DNA from: Henricia sp. BOLD:AAB3569
Lineage: Eukaryota; Echinodermata; Asteroidea; Spinulosida; Echinasteridae
Assembly: GCA_037783545.1 (NCBI GenBank)
Contig: JBBELK010000631.1
Span: forward strand, 372,001 to 436,000
Direction of reading: 5' to 3'
Length of the DNA stretch: 64,000 nucleotides
In this document: positions 22,551 through 58,400 of the stretch, piece by piece
Numbering within the stretch: position 1 is the first letter of the stretch
Layout of the letters: each line of letters starts with the position of its first letter
Notes under the pieces: generated by a model
Databases searched by the model: none
What the model was told of the DNA's origin: nothing
The model's input: the letters and a program-made list of their open reading frames with translations, nothing else
Made by a program: the position numbers and the translations under genes

Positions 22551-25500
22551 GTAGGAGTTTGCTTTGTTTTGGAGCACTGATTTTTGCAGTACAGTTTCTC
22601 GCGAGCACACATGTCATCAGCAGCATAAACATAGCCTTGTTTGTACAAGGGGAGGAGGGGAGGAGCCAATGTGTACATGTACACCCAACGTTAAAGCATA
22701 TGGGTGACGTCACGAAATATGCATACAGAGGGAAGGGGGAGGTATAAAAAATCGGCATTTCGTGCATACGTACTTTATGGACGGCCCCTTTTTGGACTGG
22801 CAGCAACATTTTAGAAGGGCGCCTGGCTCATTCAAGTGACTTGGGCTTGGTGTAGCAGAACAGCTACCTCATTCTGTTAAATGCAAAACTATAACGGGCA
22901 GCATCTGCGATGTTAGTGTCAGCGATTTTGGTAATACAGTAATCCTCGGATAAGTCGGATCCAACGGCGATGATTTTTATTAGGAATAACATAGGAAATC
23001 AAACGTTCCTAGCGATTTTGTCAGAGATAAGTGAAAATCCAACATAAACGTATCCGACTTATGCAAGGTTTACTGTAGTTAAATGACTACATAAACAAAT
23101 AATGGATTTGGCCATAAAAATAGCCAATTCGAAATCAGAGGCTTGAAATCGATGTAAATGTAAACTGCGCTGAAGTACATGTATATTGGCATAGACTAAT
23201 TAAAAACTCATTATAGTATACATGTACATTTGTGAGGTTGCCAGGAGGCATGGTTTTTGAATAATGATATTGGGATTTGGTGCCAATGTTTTTTGCTAAC
23301 CACCACCTAAAAAATTGTATGTTCCTTTTTGTATGAAATTGTTTTTGGAATAAAGGCAAAACCTAGAGAAATGTTTCTTTGCCAAAAGTAGTATTTTGCC
23401 AAAAACTTGCCTTTTTACTTTTGGGGAGTCGCTTATCCGATAAAAAGTATGTTCACTGCATTGGCCAGACAGCATAGTGCCTGTTACTCTGAATGCATTA
23501 ACCGTACATAGATCCTTTAAATGGCAGCCATCTTAGAGGCAAGTGCATTGCCAAGGGCGTATCCAAACCATGCACTGAGTCACTCAAGAACCGTGTTCTT
23601 GGGTTGATAGTTACGAATGTGCAAGTGCGTACTGAGAGCATATTTGAAATGCGTACGTGTGTTGCCAGAAAAAGAGGACAGAGTTTTGAATGCAGATAAA
23701 GAATACGTGAACATCGTTCGCGAACAAGTGGAAAGTGGATGAAGAACACTCGAGAACAAAGATGGCTGACAAAGAATAAATGGCTACGTCTGGAAGTCAT
23801 TTAGCTGGCTACCGGTAATTCACTCGCAACTTCAGTAAGTTTAAAAACAGAACAGTTTAAAACAACATATTAGAGAGGTTTCGCAAGCGCACGGATACGT
23901 CACAGGTTGTGCGTCATACACGTTTTCTCAACACCCAGGGCATTATTAGTTTCCACCATTTTGAGAACATAATACAACCACACACTCGGTACATGTATGC
24001 ACAACTGTGTTTGTAATTGTCAACCCAAAATGTCTTGAGTCACTCGGGTACAGGGTTTTAAAATAGGCCCCGAGTGTTTGGGTCGCATCATTTCTTTTTC
24101 TCAAAATGTTAGATGTTAGTACCACTCTGGCTGTTGAGAAAATGTTACCTCAATTAATTCAGTGAGTTACTTAGAGTTAACTTCAATACTAAAGCTGAGT
24201 TTAAGTTAGTGGCAGCCCGCTAAATTATATCCAGTCATAGCAATTCATTCTTTATCGGCCATCTTTGTTTTTGAGTGCTCTTCATCCACTGAATGCAGGT
24301 GATATTTGCACATTTGTTCTTGGCATCACTCAAACAGGGTTATAAATGCACCTGTCACACATTTGCTTTTTTTTTGCCTTGTCACGTCGTTTAAAGGCCC
24401 ATTGTATCATTTGCAATGACCCAATTTTGTTGTTCATGAGTTGACAAGAAAAACCTTACTCAAAGTGTTGATAGCAATGGTAACAAACACCACATGAATT
24501 TATTTCCGTCAAAAATTGTATTTCATGTTGGAAATTGACAACCGAAGGTGGTTTACCATTCTCTCATACACAAAATCCATATATAGATTTTCAAGGTTTT
24601 TCGAAGCATTGATGCATCTAAGTAGCTAAAATTTCTTCAGGCTAGTTTACCAAAATTCTTCCTTAGATATGTTACACTCCACGAATCGGTAAAAGGTTTT
24701 ATCTTGCAAATGATACATAAGGCCTTTAAATAGAAATATGTACGAAAAATGACCCCTTGTGCTTTCGAGTCTGTAGACAAAAATACTGCATAAAATGTGC
24801 ATGACTTGTATAGGTGTATACCCATGAGATACAATGTACCTCACTCTATTTTATTCAGCATAACATACGGTACAGTATATTACAGGAGGCAAAATGTACC
24901 TACATTGTAAATTATACTAATAAATTAATCTCCATAATTTGCCACATTATGTGTTATGCACACAGAACATACCAAATATAACTATCTCTGAAAAGCTACA
25001 ACTTTGTAAATGTAACAAATTACTTCAGTACTGGTCAAAATCATTAGAACACAATGTTATTTGTTTACTTACTGTAATAAATGTCGACATGATCATGGAC
25101 ATGATGTACAATGTCACTGCTCTCCTTTAGTTAAATTGTTTCCAGAATTTAAAATGAATACATGTACCCGTTTTCTCAATCAATTTCCCTCCTTTTAATC
25201 TCATGATTTTAACCAGCACTGTATATAAATGTCGGTGTTTTGTAATAAATACATTTTGAATTTTGTCGGTATATATACAAATTATGTACTCTGAACATAA
25301 ATGAAAAACAAACATGGTACTTGTTATGGAATGTATTGTACAAGAATAAAATATACCAACAATAACTGCTACACAGTGCTTCATATCTTTAGTATGTTCA
25401 ATACCAGCTTTCAACTTCTAACAGCTTTAATGGATACATATATTTTGTACATCAGTACACTCATAATGATTATTATTAAATCTGAAATACACATTGTACA

Positions 25501-25640
25501 AGTACTGTATGTTTCCTGCACACACCAAAACATTTAATATCCATAACCTGAGCCTACATTTTATACATTTAAAAGATTCTACGGATAAAGTTTCATTTTG
25601 GCAGTGTAAAAAGGTAACATATAATCTACAGGTACATGTA
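22551..25640. other. Gene-free intergenic stretch
   Basis: AT-rich sequence with many acatgtac words and no recognised exon. A diverged long inverted duplication is present: 23560-23784 (containing gtggatgaagaacactcgag) is mirrored at about 24020-24297 (containing tgagtgctcttcatccactg). The rest shows only short simple-sequence runs. Confidence 0.55.
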
Positions 25641-26432
25641 TGCTCGACTGTTGAGTAGTAGGAACTAGCGGGTGATCACCAGCCGTAGTTGTTTGGAAAC
25701 TCCAGCATGCAGATGGTACTATTTCTTGGCATGGTCTCCTTTCCACCGACTTGCTGAACTGCCAGGATCAGTTGTGTGGTTGCTAAACTCCTTAGTTTGA
25801 TGCTAGACTGTTGGGGTAGGGGGAGCAGTAGGAGCTACATGTAGCGGATGATCGCCAGCCGTAGGTTGTAGGAAGCCGCAGGTTTTAGGAAGCATGGTCC
25901 TATTTCTTGGCATGGTCTCCTTTCCACCGACTTGCTGAACTGCCAGGATCAGTTGTATGGTTGCTAAACTCCTTAGTTTGATGCTAGACTGTTGGGGTAG
26001 GGGGAGCAGTAGGAGCTACATGTAGCGGATAATCGCCAGCCGTAGGTTGTAGGAAGCCGCAGGTTTTAGGAAGCATGGTCCTATTTCTTGGCATGGTCTC
26101 CTTTCCACCAACTTGCTGAACTGCCAGGATCAGTTGTGTGGTTGCTAAACTCCTTAGTTTGATGCTAGACTGTTGGGGTAGGGGGAGCAGTAGGAGCTAC
26201 ATGTAGCGGATGATCGCCAGCCGTAGGTTTTAGGAAGCCGCACGTTTAAGGAAGCATGGTACTGTTTCTTGGCATGGTCTCCTTTCCACCGACTTGCTGA
26301 ACTGCCAGGATCAGTTGTGTGGTTGCTAAACTCCTTAGTTTGATGCTAGACTGTTGGGGTAGGGGCTACATGTAGCGGATTATCGCCAGCCTTAGGTTTT
26401 AGGAAGCTGCACGTTTTAGGAAGCATGGTCCT
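25641..26432. repeat. 181-bp tandem array related to the last exon of the NMDA receptor gene
   Basis: Four full units plus partial ends repeat with an exact 181-bp period: the word tgctaaactccttagtttga starts at 25781, 25962, 26143 and 26324. Each unit contains ctccttagtttgatgctaga and gatcgccagccgtaggtt, which closely match 26738-26815. That region is the complement of the final coding exon of the adjacent minus-strand receptor gene around its stop codon. The array therefore appears to have grown from a copy of that exon plus flanking sequence. It lies directly downstream of the receptor stop codon in the gene sense. Confidence 0.75.
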
Positions 26433-26461
26433 ATTTCTTTACGCACTCTCAGTTCTGAGAT

Positions 26462-26726
26462 CTGGGGCCAATTTAATGGAGCTGTTAGCAGCCGATTTTG
26501 TGGTCTGGCTATTTCATGGAGACTGTACCCTTAAGCACCGTTAAACATCTGCTAGATTCAGAGGCAAAATTTGCTAAACACTAGTGCCGCAACAATGCCC
26601 GTTTCCCAGCACGCATATGCTTAAGCACGCTGCGGCTGTGAAATAGCCTCAATGTCAGCACAACCTTACAGTAGTAAGCACACGTTTTCAGCTAGTGCTT
26701 CAGCAGTGCCATGAAATTGGCCCCAG
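26462..26726. mobile_element. MITE with CTGGGGCCAATTT termini
   Basis: The left end ctggggccaatttaatggag and right end gccatgaaattggccccag are inverted repeats over about 20 bp, enclosing 265 bp with no ORF. It separates the 181-bp array from the last exon of the receptor gene. A solitary end-like sequence, aaattggccccag, also occurs at 61922. Confidence 0.7.
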
Positions 26727-26746
26727 TTGTGTGGCTGCTAAACTCC

Positions 26747-48948
<22,202 letters not shown>

Positions 48949-49420
48949 GGTTTGTTGGTCGCAAATTTCTGTGGTGATGGACAGAAATTTAGGCCCGATA
49001 TTTCGTGGATCAAACTGATAATCTCTTATCGGAAAAATATCGGGAAGACGCAGGCACCTGTAGCAGCTGTCCTCAAAGTATTTACTCCGCCACGTCCAAA
49101 GGCCCTTCATTTGCAGATGTTTTTTTAAAAACAATTCCAGGAACAACAGCATTACATAACTAAAGAATAATGTTGATAAACTGCCTTGTAGAAATTTCAA
49201 CCACACAGATGCAGTAATCATATTATTTTTTTTTTAATTAAAAATCATGTTTTGTTTGTGTAGAACAATATAAAAACATCGTTTGCAAACTATTTTTTAA
49301 AGAACCCTCAGATGGCAATATCTTCCACGACGGTACCCACGGGAGAAAATCATGTTCGTTACCTAATTCAACTCATACAAGAAAAGTGAAATTTTGGGTC
49401 CACACTGCAAATATGAGCTT

Positions 49421-49560
49421 TAAAGGCACAGGCTCGTCAGCAATGCGCGCGCGCCAAATTCGTGCAACGAAATACGCAACTCCGTGCCTTTGCTATGGAG
49501 CTACGTATTTCGTGGCACGAATTTGGCGAGCGCGCATTGCTGACGAGCCTGTGCCTTTAA
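49421..49560. mobile_element. Foldback MITE, family A copy 3
   Basis: 140 bp, starts taaaggcacaggctcgtcag and ends ctgacgagcctgtgccttta. It is the best preserved of the three copies and nearly a perfect palindrome, with the cgcgcgcgcc core. Confidence 0.8.
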
Positions 49561-52489
49561 CCCAATAGCACTCACTGGTAACAAAGAGTGCGTCTTATTT
49601 TTCCTCAGAGATTTTTGGTAATGTTAAGTAATGTTCCTTGTCAAGGTCAATAACAGAGTTATTCAGTAGTAGCCACCTTTACTGAAGACAAGATTTGAAA
49701 GAGGATAAGTCAAGCTAGGAGTACATTATTATTATTATTATTATTTATTCTGCCATCAATCAAAACCAATACAAGCACATGAGAGTAGAATAAAAACATA
49801 TACATGTAAAATAAAAAATTATATTTAAATGTATGTGAAAAGAACAAAAACAGGGTGAACAAAGATAGGGATGGGCTGAAGGGATATTGGAGGGACGGGA
49901 ATGGGGACAGGTGGGCACTGGGTTGTCAGGGCAGGCAAAAGGGGAGACGGGGACTAAACAAAAGCATTATAAGCTGGCCTGGATAAACAAAAGTATAATA
50001 AAACACTGTGGTCCAAGGACCTGTCTATCCGATATCATTTGAAGATGTGCTTGCTGCAGAAACTTGACTTTCACCGAGTTGAACATTGAAGAAATACAGG
50101 GCGGTTTAGAGTGCTTTGAGGAGAAAGCTGCATGACGGTTTTTGGGGGCTTTGAGGACTGATGAGTTAAGCCAATCATCTTTTATCGGGAATGGAGCTAA
50201 GATGCCCATCACCTGTCCTCATCAGAGCATATTTCAACTGAGGACGTGACGGCACCGGACAGTTTTAAATTATAGGCCTTATACAGGTATACAAAGGTGG
50301 GTTAAATTAAACCAGAAAACAGATCCCTCTGATATAGAGTTATTATTCATTTTGCCCTCAACGATTTGCGTTTTAGATTTTTTTTTCAATTTTTTCCCAA
50401 ACATAATTTCTCTTCTCATTATGGTAGTTATCACGCTTCTGGTGGACATACAATGTGGTAAAGTAAATATATTAGAAATATATAAATACATGTACATGCA
50501 TACATTTCATGACATCATTATAAATGCAACTCGAAGCAAATAACTCAGTATTTTCAAGCCATGGCGGTGCGATGCCTTTACGGCGCTAAAGACTAGAGTC
50601 AGCAAAATAATTTAATATTGAAGTGAATTGACTTACCTGATTACGTCAAAAGTGCAATCAACCGTTTACAACGATGTGTCAATTTGTCAACATTGTACAA
50701 CGGACACGAGTCTTGTAAACTGATCACCAACATGCACGCTAAAGCCTTGTTGGCGTTGTTGACTTGGCTAAAAAATGAGCGGCAGACCATTCATGGAAAA
50801 ACAATCCAGTTTAACAATAATTGCAGAATCTTGTCTCGGCAAGTGGCACATTAAATTAATCAATGCAGTCGATTCGATGCAAACATTTCCCCATCTTATT
50901 ATGCAGTAATCCCATGTCCGTGCGTGTAGTACACCCACAACCCTACATTTAGTGATGCGTTCGGAGATGCGGCAGTTGATTATCATATTCTAAGATGCGA
51001 TGCCCTGTGCATGGCGTGTTCACTCCTTCCTTAAAGGCGCACCAAGTCGCCGTAAGGTATATCATCTTAATACAGTGAGGTTTCGGTGTGCGGTTAATGA
51101 TCACGACTAGGCCTATACGTTAAGCTAAATCCCATAATCTTTAGTAAATACATTTTGCTGTCCGTTCTCCTAAGTGGAGACGCGTTGCTAGCAATGTTGA
51201 CAATGATACACTCAAGAGATTTGAGTAAATACCATAAGTAGCCTAAGCATATAGGCTTATACCGATGACGCAAAATTCACTAAAAATCGACGATTTGCCT
51301 GTGGACGACCGAAAAGACTCAATATTATTGGATACGGCTAGAAAAATACCTAAAATGTGCTGAAAATGGTTTATCCAGCTACCTGTAAATCATGCGTGAG
51401 ATGTGGTCAAGTTCATGTCAACCGGACGCATAGCGGTATATGTAAGGCCCTACTCTTCAGCGTCGTTTTTTTGGGGTGAACGTCAGGTGGATATATCGTA
51501 CGCACAACGCATTTACTGTTTCTTATTCAGCAAAAAAGATTTGTAATGTACCAAACATTTAATCAACCGAAACCTTACTAAAATGGAAGGTTCTAACTGT
51601 CCAATGCAATATTTATAAGATGGTTTTGGGGTGAAATGGCCTTTGGGTGAAGTGCTTCAGGGCGAAGTGGTCCAGGGTGAGGTGGTTTTGGGGCTAAATG
51701 AATTTACGTCTAGCGAGACGAAAAATAATTGTTTTGCTCATTTCTCAAAGACTATATAGCACTTCAGACAAAACCGTTTTCTACCGTCATCGTCACTTAT
51801 TATATTGTGTAACTTATGTGTAAATCTGTGAACATTTTTGATTCTTCGAGATACCAATCATGTAGCCTATTCTACCTTTAAATAGATAAAAGTGGTCCAA
51901 CTGCCCAATGCAATGATTCCACATGTGAACTTCAAGATGAATTTAAAATGAGTGTGAGCACTGTTGAACTACTGAGCTCACTTATACTTCTGTCATCAAC
52001 CTAAGATGACGAAGAAGGAGATGCAATTTTAGAAGTTGGAGGAAAACCAATCGGGGAAATTTCCTAGGAAAATCTCACGCGGCCGGATATGTAAACCCAA
52101 CCACGTGCACGTTCGGGAATCAAACCCAGGACGCCAGAGGTGGAAGGCGGGGAAAGAACCCCTGCGTCGACCAGACCGCACTATCCTTATACCTCAGCAC
52201 ACATTTCGTTTTTGTTAATGCACCAACACCACCCCCTGCCGAAAACCTAAAAGGAATTTATAGGATGTTTGAGACACAGTGGGAATTAGGCAATGCTCCT
52301 CGGAAGGTGAAGACGCAGGCCTACAGTTCGTCTATGATATAGTACTGTAGTACGGTGTGGGACGAATATCCAGAAGATTGAAGCTATCCAGAATTAGGCC
52401 TAACGAGAAGCCCGCTTCATCACCCGTGACTACGGCAGGGACAGTTCAGTTACAGCCATGCTCAAATAATAACTTCAACTACCACTATA

Positions 52490-52760
52490 GGCCTACTACA
52501 CCAAAGGCGACTGACACTATTAGTCTCAATGTATAAAATTGTCCACGGCCATGTCGACCTTGAAGATCATCTCAAATTCAATGTTAGGGATATCAACGCT
52601 AGTTCAACTACAGCCCATAACCCATTATCTATTGTGGTCCCATCCGCAAGAACCAATTAATGTCAGACTTCCAGCAGTCATTTTCCCCAGAACAGCTATA
52701 GAGACTAGAATCGGCTTCCTTCTCACTTCAATTACTGGGGACTTATCCTCTTTTTGAAGA
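52490..52760 (+). pseudogene. Non-LTR retrotransposon reverse-transcriptase C-terminal relic
   Basis: One frame reads RRLTLLVSMYKIVHGHVDLE and a shifted frame reads QSFFPRTAIETRIGFLL. The pairing of a LxxxYKIxxG motif with a downstream SFFPRTI-RxWNxLP-like motif is characteristic of the extreme C-terminal region of many LINE reverse transcriptases. Frameshifts and stops separate them, so it is a dead fragment. The rest of the element is missing. Confidence 0.55.
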
Positions 52761-53446
52761 GAGTTGGAGAGCAAGTACTAACAATCTCCCCCTTGACCTC
52801 TGACCCCTTTTGAGTAATATTCCTAATAGAGCTGATCAATTATTTATCAAGATCAAGATCAAGTGGGGTAAATGGAAGGGATGGCGCGGTGTATGTAGTA
52901 CCCTCTACAAAATAATTCCCGGATTGCTGCCAAAAACAAAAGAGGGCGCTGTTTTAAAACCACGTGGAGCGCGCACACAGCATGCAACATCACTCGTAGT
53001 CTTGATGCAAGACCGAGTTCGCGATCCCCACATTGTTCATTTTAGCCGCCAGAGGGCGTACCTACACTTACAACGTGAACTCGAAAACTCGGTCTTGATT
53101 ACTCCGTAAGAAAAAAGTTCGATAACCTTAATGGAAGCACATGAATAATTAAACAGCAAGGTCAAAAATTATGGGCGCCTGCGTAGAAGAGAAAGCGATG
53201 CCTCCATAATTAGGTCATGTGGGATGGTAACTTGCCGTGTACATTTTGTACGTGTGCAGTGCTAGTGATTCACCGTGCCGCGCGAAAATGATATCGGGCC
53301 GTTTTCGTGCAGTGACCGTGGTGCATTGCCTGCCGAGAAGCGGCATTTCTCGGTACGAGTGCGCGCCCAGCCCAGCCCGGTGACTTCCTGTCCCTGGCCG
53401 GGGGTGCCTGTACGTGTAGATTAAGACCCAATGCCATGGCCAAAAC

Positions 53447-55462
53447 ATTGAACAATGTTGGACAACAGTGGGAAAAAATATAAAAATCATGAAAATTTCT
53501 CTCTCTTAGTTTTTACACCATGGTTTTTACAACTAAACTAAAATTTTACATGGTTTTATAACAATGGAAATCCAGGCTGGGGGCCTAAAATCAGACATGT
53601 CATAATTTTATTTCTCATTTTTATCATCAAACTTGTTCTAACATACATTGTTTATTTTTCATTTAATACAAAATAAAGACGTTTATAGTGGTCGGATATG
53701 GAATTCAACCTACAAATTCAAATTATTTCTGCACTTGAAGTCAAATATTAAACTAATGAATCAGACAATGTTGACGAACATTTCCTTGGACAATGTTGGA
53801 CAGCAGTGGGAAAAAATATAAAATCATGAAAATTTCTCTCTCTTAGTTTTTACACCATGGTTTTTACAACTAAACTAAAATTTTACATGGTTTTATAACA
53901 ATGGAAATCCAGGCTGGGGGCCTAAAATCAGACATGTCATAATTTTATTTCTCATTTTTATCATCAAACTTGTTCTAACATACATTGTTTATTTTTCATT
54001 TAATACAAAATTAAGACGTTTATAGTGGTCGGATATGGAATTCAACCTACAAATTCAAATTATTTCTGCACTTGAAGTCAAATATTAAACTAATGAATCA
54101 GACAATGTTGACGAACATTTCCTTGGACAATGTTGGACAGCAGTGGGAAAAAATATAAAATCATGAAAATTTCTCTCTCTTAGTTTTTACACCATGGTTT
54201 TTACAACTAAACTAAAATTTTACATGGTTTTATAACAATGGAAATCCAGGCTGGGGGCCTAAAATCAGACATGTCATAATTTTATTTCTCATTTTTATCA
54301 TCAAACTTGTTCTAACATACATTGTTTATTTTTCATTTAATACAAAATTAAGACGTTTATAGTGGTCGGATATGGAATTCAACCTACAAATTCAAATTAT
54401 TTCTGCACTTGAAGTCAAATATTAAACTAATGAATCAGACAATGTTGACGAACATTTCCTTGGACAATGTTGGACAGCAGTGGGAAAAAATATAAAATCA
54501 TGAAAATTTCTCTCTCTTAGTTTTTACACCATGGTTTTTACAACTAAACTAAAATTTTACATGGTTTTATAACAATGGAAATCCAGGCTGGGGGCCTAAA
54601 ATCAGACATGTCATAATTTTATTTCTCATTTTTATCATCAAACTTGTTCTAACATACATTGTTTATTTTTCATTTAATACAAAATTAAGACGTTTATAGT
54701 GGTCGGATATGGAATTCAACCTACAAATTCAAATTATTTCTGCACTTGAAGTCAAATATTAAACTAATGAATCAGACAATGTTGACGAACATTTCCTTGG
54801 ACAATGTTGGACAGCAGTGGGAAAAAATATAAAATCATGAAAATTTCTCTCTCTTAGTTTTTACACCATGGTTTTTACAACTAAACTAAAATTTTACATG
54901 GTTTTATAACAATGGAAATCCAGGCTGGGGGCCTAAAATCAGACATGTCATAATTTTATTTCTCATTTTTATCATCAAACTTGTTCTAACATACATTGTT
55001 TATTTTTCATTTAATACAAAATAAAGACGTTTATAGTGGTCGGATATGGAATTCAACCTACAAATTCAAATTATTTCTGCACTTGAAGTCAAATATTGAA
55101 CTAATGAATCAGACAATGTTGACGAACATTTCCTTGGACAATATTGGACAGCAGTGGGAAAAATTTAAAAATCATGAAAATTTCTCTCTCTTAGTTTTTA
55201 CACCATGGTTTTTACAACTAAACTAAAATTTTACATGTTTTTTATAACAATGGAAATCCAGGCTGGGGGCCTAAAATCAGACATGTCATAATTTTATTTC
55301 TCATTTTTATCATCAAACTTGTTCTAACATGCATTGTTTATTTTTCATTTAATACAAAATAAAGACGTTTATAGTGGTCGGATATGGAATTCAACCTAAA
55401 AATTCAAATTATTTCTGCAAATATTAAACTAATGAATCAGACAATGTTGACGAACATTTCCA
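53447..55462. repeat. 337-bp satellite array, six units
   Basis: The word gaaaatttctctctctta begins at 53491, 53828, 54165, 54502, 54839 and 55175, spacing 337, 337, 337, 337 and 336. Inner units look almost identical; the first and last carry more differences, and the last has a deletion near 55415 (attatttctgcaaatattaa). Units are AT-rich and non-coding. Such uniformity indicates recent amplification or gene conversion. Confidence 0.95.
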
Positions 55463-58400
55463 TTTTGTTTTTAGTTAACCAAACTGTGCAAATTTCCTTC
55501 AAGGGCTTCTGTCCTATCTACAAAGTAGTTTGCTGTTGTTCCCTGGAATTCGTAAAAACAGCTTCATATCCACAAAATTAATGGGCCTTCTCAAAGCATT
55601 CTCCTCAAAGCACTGAAAATGGTGAAATTTTAAACATTTAGTAAACTAATAAACATCAAATTTAAATTTGTTCCATTAAACGTTATTCCAGTATATTTTC
55701 GGAGGCTTATGCAAGCAAGTTGCTCTAATTAATTTTCTGCAATTCTGCTTGCTGTAAAAACAAAAACATGCACGAAGAATCAGAAAAAAAGTATTGTTTT
55801 AAATAGGCCGTAAAAGGTCGATCCTTGGGTCACAACAATTTGCCTTATTTTATTGTTGGCCTAAATGAAAATCAAATGGGTCATATTTGACTTTAGAAAA
55901 TGTACAATTACTTTTGTAATGTACAATTACTTCAAACATTGTGTACAAAGCATGTGATAGTGAGTGAAATTAGTAGTTTTTAAGAAAGTGGGTGGTTCTT
56001 CACTCAGATTAATTCACTCCTAAATTTTGGTTTTTTTCTATCATATCTGAACTAACTGATGCTTGCAAGTCATGAAAAATAGTAGTGGATAACTTCTCTG
56101 AAATCGTTTAGCACTTTTTTTTTTACCGAAGCCAATAATATGACAAGCATGCCATAGTATAGAGGAGAAGAAAACAATCCCAGTCGTTTTCTTCCTCCAT
56201 GCGTAAGCGATGAAATAAAATCGTGACCAAGCAGAAAATGCCCCAAGAAAATCTCTAAATGCCAGTCTTTGATAGCCTTTGAACTTTTCGATTCCCAACT
56301 TGGAACGAAAATGCTTCGTCTTCACTGGCCGCCCACGAGCAACGCAGGCCGGCAAGCGGCAAGGCCCGGACGTACGGTACAGGCGAGCCACTACGCGCAA
56401 GATAGCTTTGTCCGTGGACAACGTGTTTGCCTCATATCATGTTTGCCCGCTGACTGCTGATCGATCGATCGATCAGCGACTGGAAAAGCAGCGACATTTG
56501 TATGCACTGTCCTGTCCAGTGTGTACTCTGGGTACCAGACAGACCTGAGCTGTTGTGAAATATGGAAATTAGATGACGTCACGCATTTCAACGTGTCACA
56601 CAAAGGTATGCCAGGAATTCGCTCGGTATTTTGCGAGCGATTTATACGGAATATGAAAGACTGTCTTTTCGACTGTATTTCAGGTGCGCCCTCTGGCGGC
56701 CAATGGTGAATAGTCTATGTACATCGTGTATTGCGCGCAAAAAGGCAGTCTTTCCGAAAGACTACATCACTCGCCGCGCCAGCAACATACACTACATGTT
56801 GGTTCTTCAACACATTCTTTTGGTTCTTCAGATCATGTTCAGATCATGGAGGTAGATTCATTTTTTGGCATAATCTTACATGTAGACTGGATGTGACCAC
56901 CATGATCTGACGGTGCACTGAAGTGTTGCCCAGAAATGACAGTCATAGAACGGGTTTGGACTCCGATTTTGGATCCTCAATAACCAGATAGTTGAGTTGA
57001 GATAGATAACGTGAGTAGGCCCTACCTTCCCTTCGGTAGTTCGGGTAAAACTAAACAAGTAAAAGGTGCATTTTTAAAACTTAAAACTCACTCACCGTTC
57101 GAGTGTAAGTGTGACTGTCACTGTCACTGTGATACTGACTGATATGATTGAGTCAATTTACAATTATTAACACCTGACTAAATAAGGACAATTCCGGTAT
57201 TTTTTTCGTATACATTGTCATTGTCATTGAACAAAGATTTTAAGGAAATTACCTCCTAAAATCAACAGATAATCTGATTCTAAGATCATGAACTTCATGA
57301 TGAAGATACTTCCCACTTGCACTTTCGTCGCAAATATTGCTTTTCTATAGATGATAGAAAAATCACATTTTCTCCTTCAAACATTGCATTCAGTTCGAGC
57401 ACAAGATAACCATTTACGAGCACACGAAGCGCCCTCTATTGTTGCTCTTACACACAGAGTACTCACGCTGTCATTTTGTGCATTACTCTCTGCAGTTTAT
57501 ATCATTTATTTATCTCAGAAATGCAATATTTCTGACAGAAGTACAAGTGGGAAGTATATTGGATGATCTGTTGATTCCAGGAGGAGGTAACTTCCATCAA
57601 ATCATTTGTTCAATGTATATGAAAAAAATACCCTAATTCCAACTGAACACCATCTAGTCAATGATGGCTAGTCGTGTCTGGTCAACCAGGATGATGTTTG
57701 ACCAGTGGTTGACCCCAGTCGTGAATAGCTTGCTCCGATCCAGTTGGGTGCACAATAATATTGTCCATAAAAAAAACCCTACAAATAAATTGTCCCTTTC
57801 CATTTTGTGGGAAACAACCAATCAGCAACAAGAGATGGACTGCTCCATTACAGTTTGAGGGTACATTCTGCCAACAATAGCAAATCACTGAAACGATCCT
57901 GCTAAATTAGACTCCAACAATACGTGAATGGCTGTTAAGGTGTAATATTGTCCAGGGGGCAAACTCTGATGGGGGTATTTTGTGCTATTAATCGCTACGA
58001 ATTCAGCTTGCGAAATATGTGGTATTGTAAAGTATCAGTCAATTGATTAACCATAAAAACGATACTTTAGTGGCACTGCATTGTGTGGAAAATTGGACCA
58101 TTTTTAGCCTGAGGTCAGTTAGCAACACTGGAGTTTTATCGTTGGTTGCGAAAACAGAGCAGCGGATTTGAGTTAAAATGAGTCGTTTTGGAATCATCAG
58201 GTACGATTTGTTACGTGTCATTTATTGGAAAATTTGAGTTTCGTTGACAGTACAAATATTTCGAAGAGAAGTTTATTTTTAGTCTTTCTTCATAGTGATA
58301 AAAATGTTAATTTTGTCAATTGAACAGAAAAGGAATGTTTGCAGACATTTTTTTTTTTGGACTTTGCATCTAGAGTTGTAATTATATAATCACTGCAAAG

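Larger units (their letters stand above)
48949..53445. other. Intergenic region upstream of the receptor gene
   Basis: It should contain the receptor promoter and 5' UTR. It also holds the family A MITE and a LINE relic, both listed separately. An (ATT)n tract at 49730 precedes a retroposon-like sequence to about 50230. A degenerate tRNA-like B-box (gggaatcaaacccaggacgc) lies at 52115. I found no intact exon. Confidence 0.5.
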
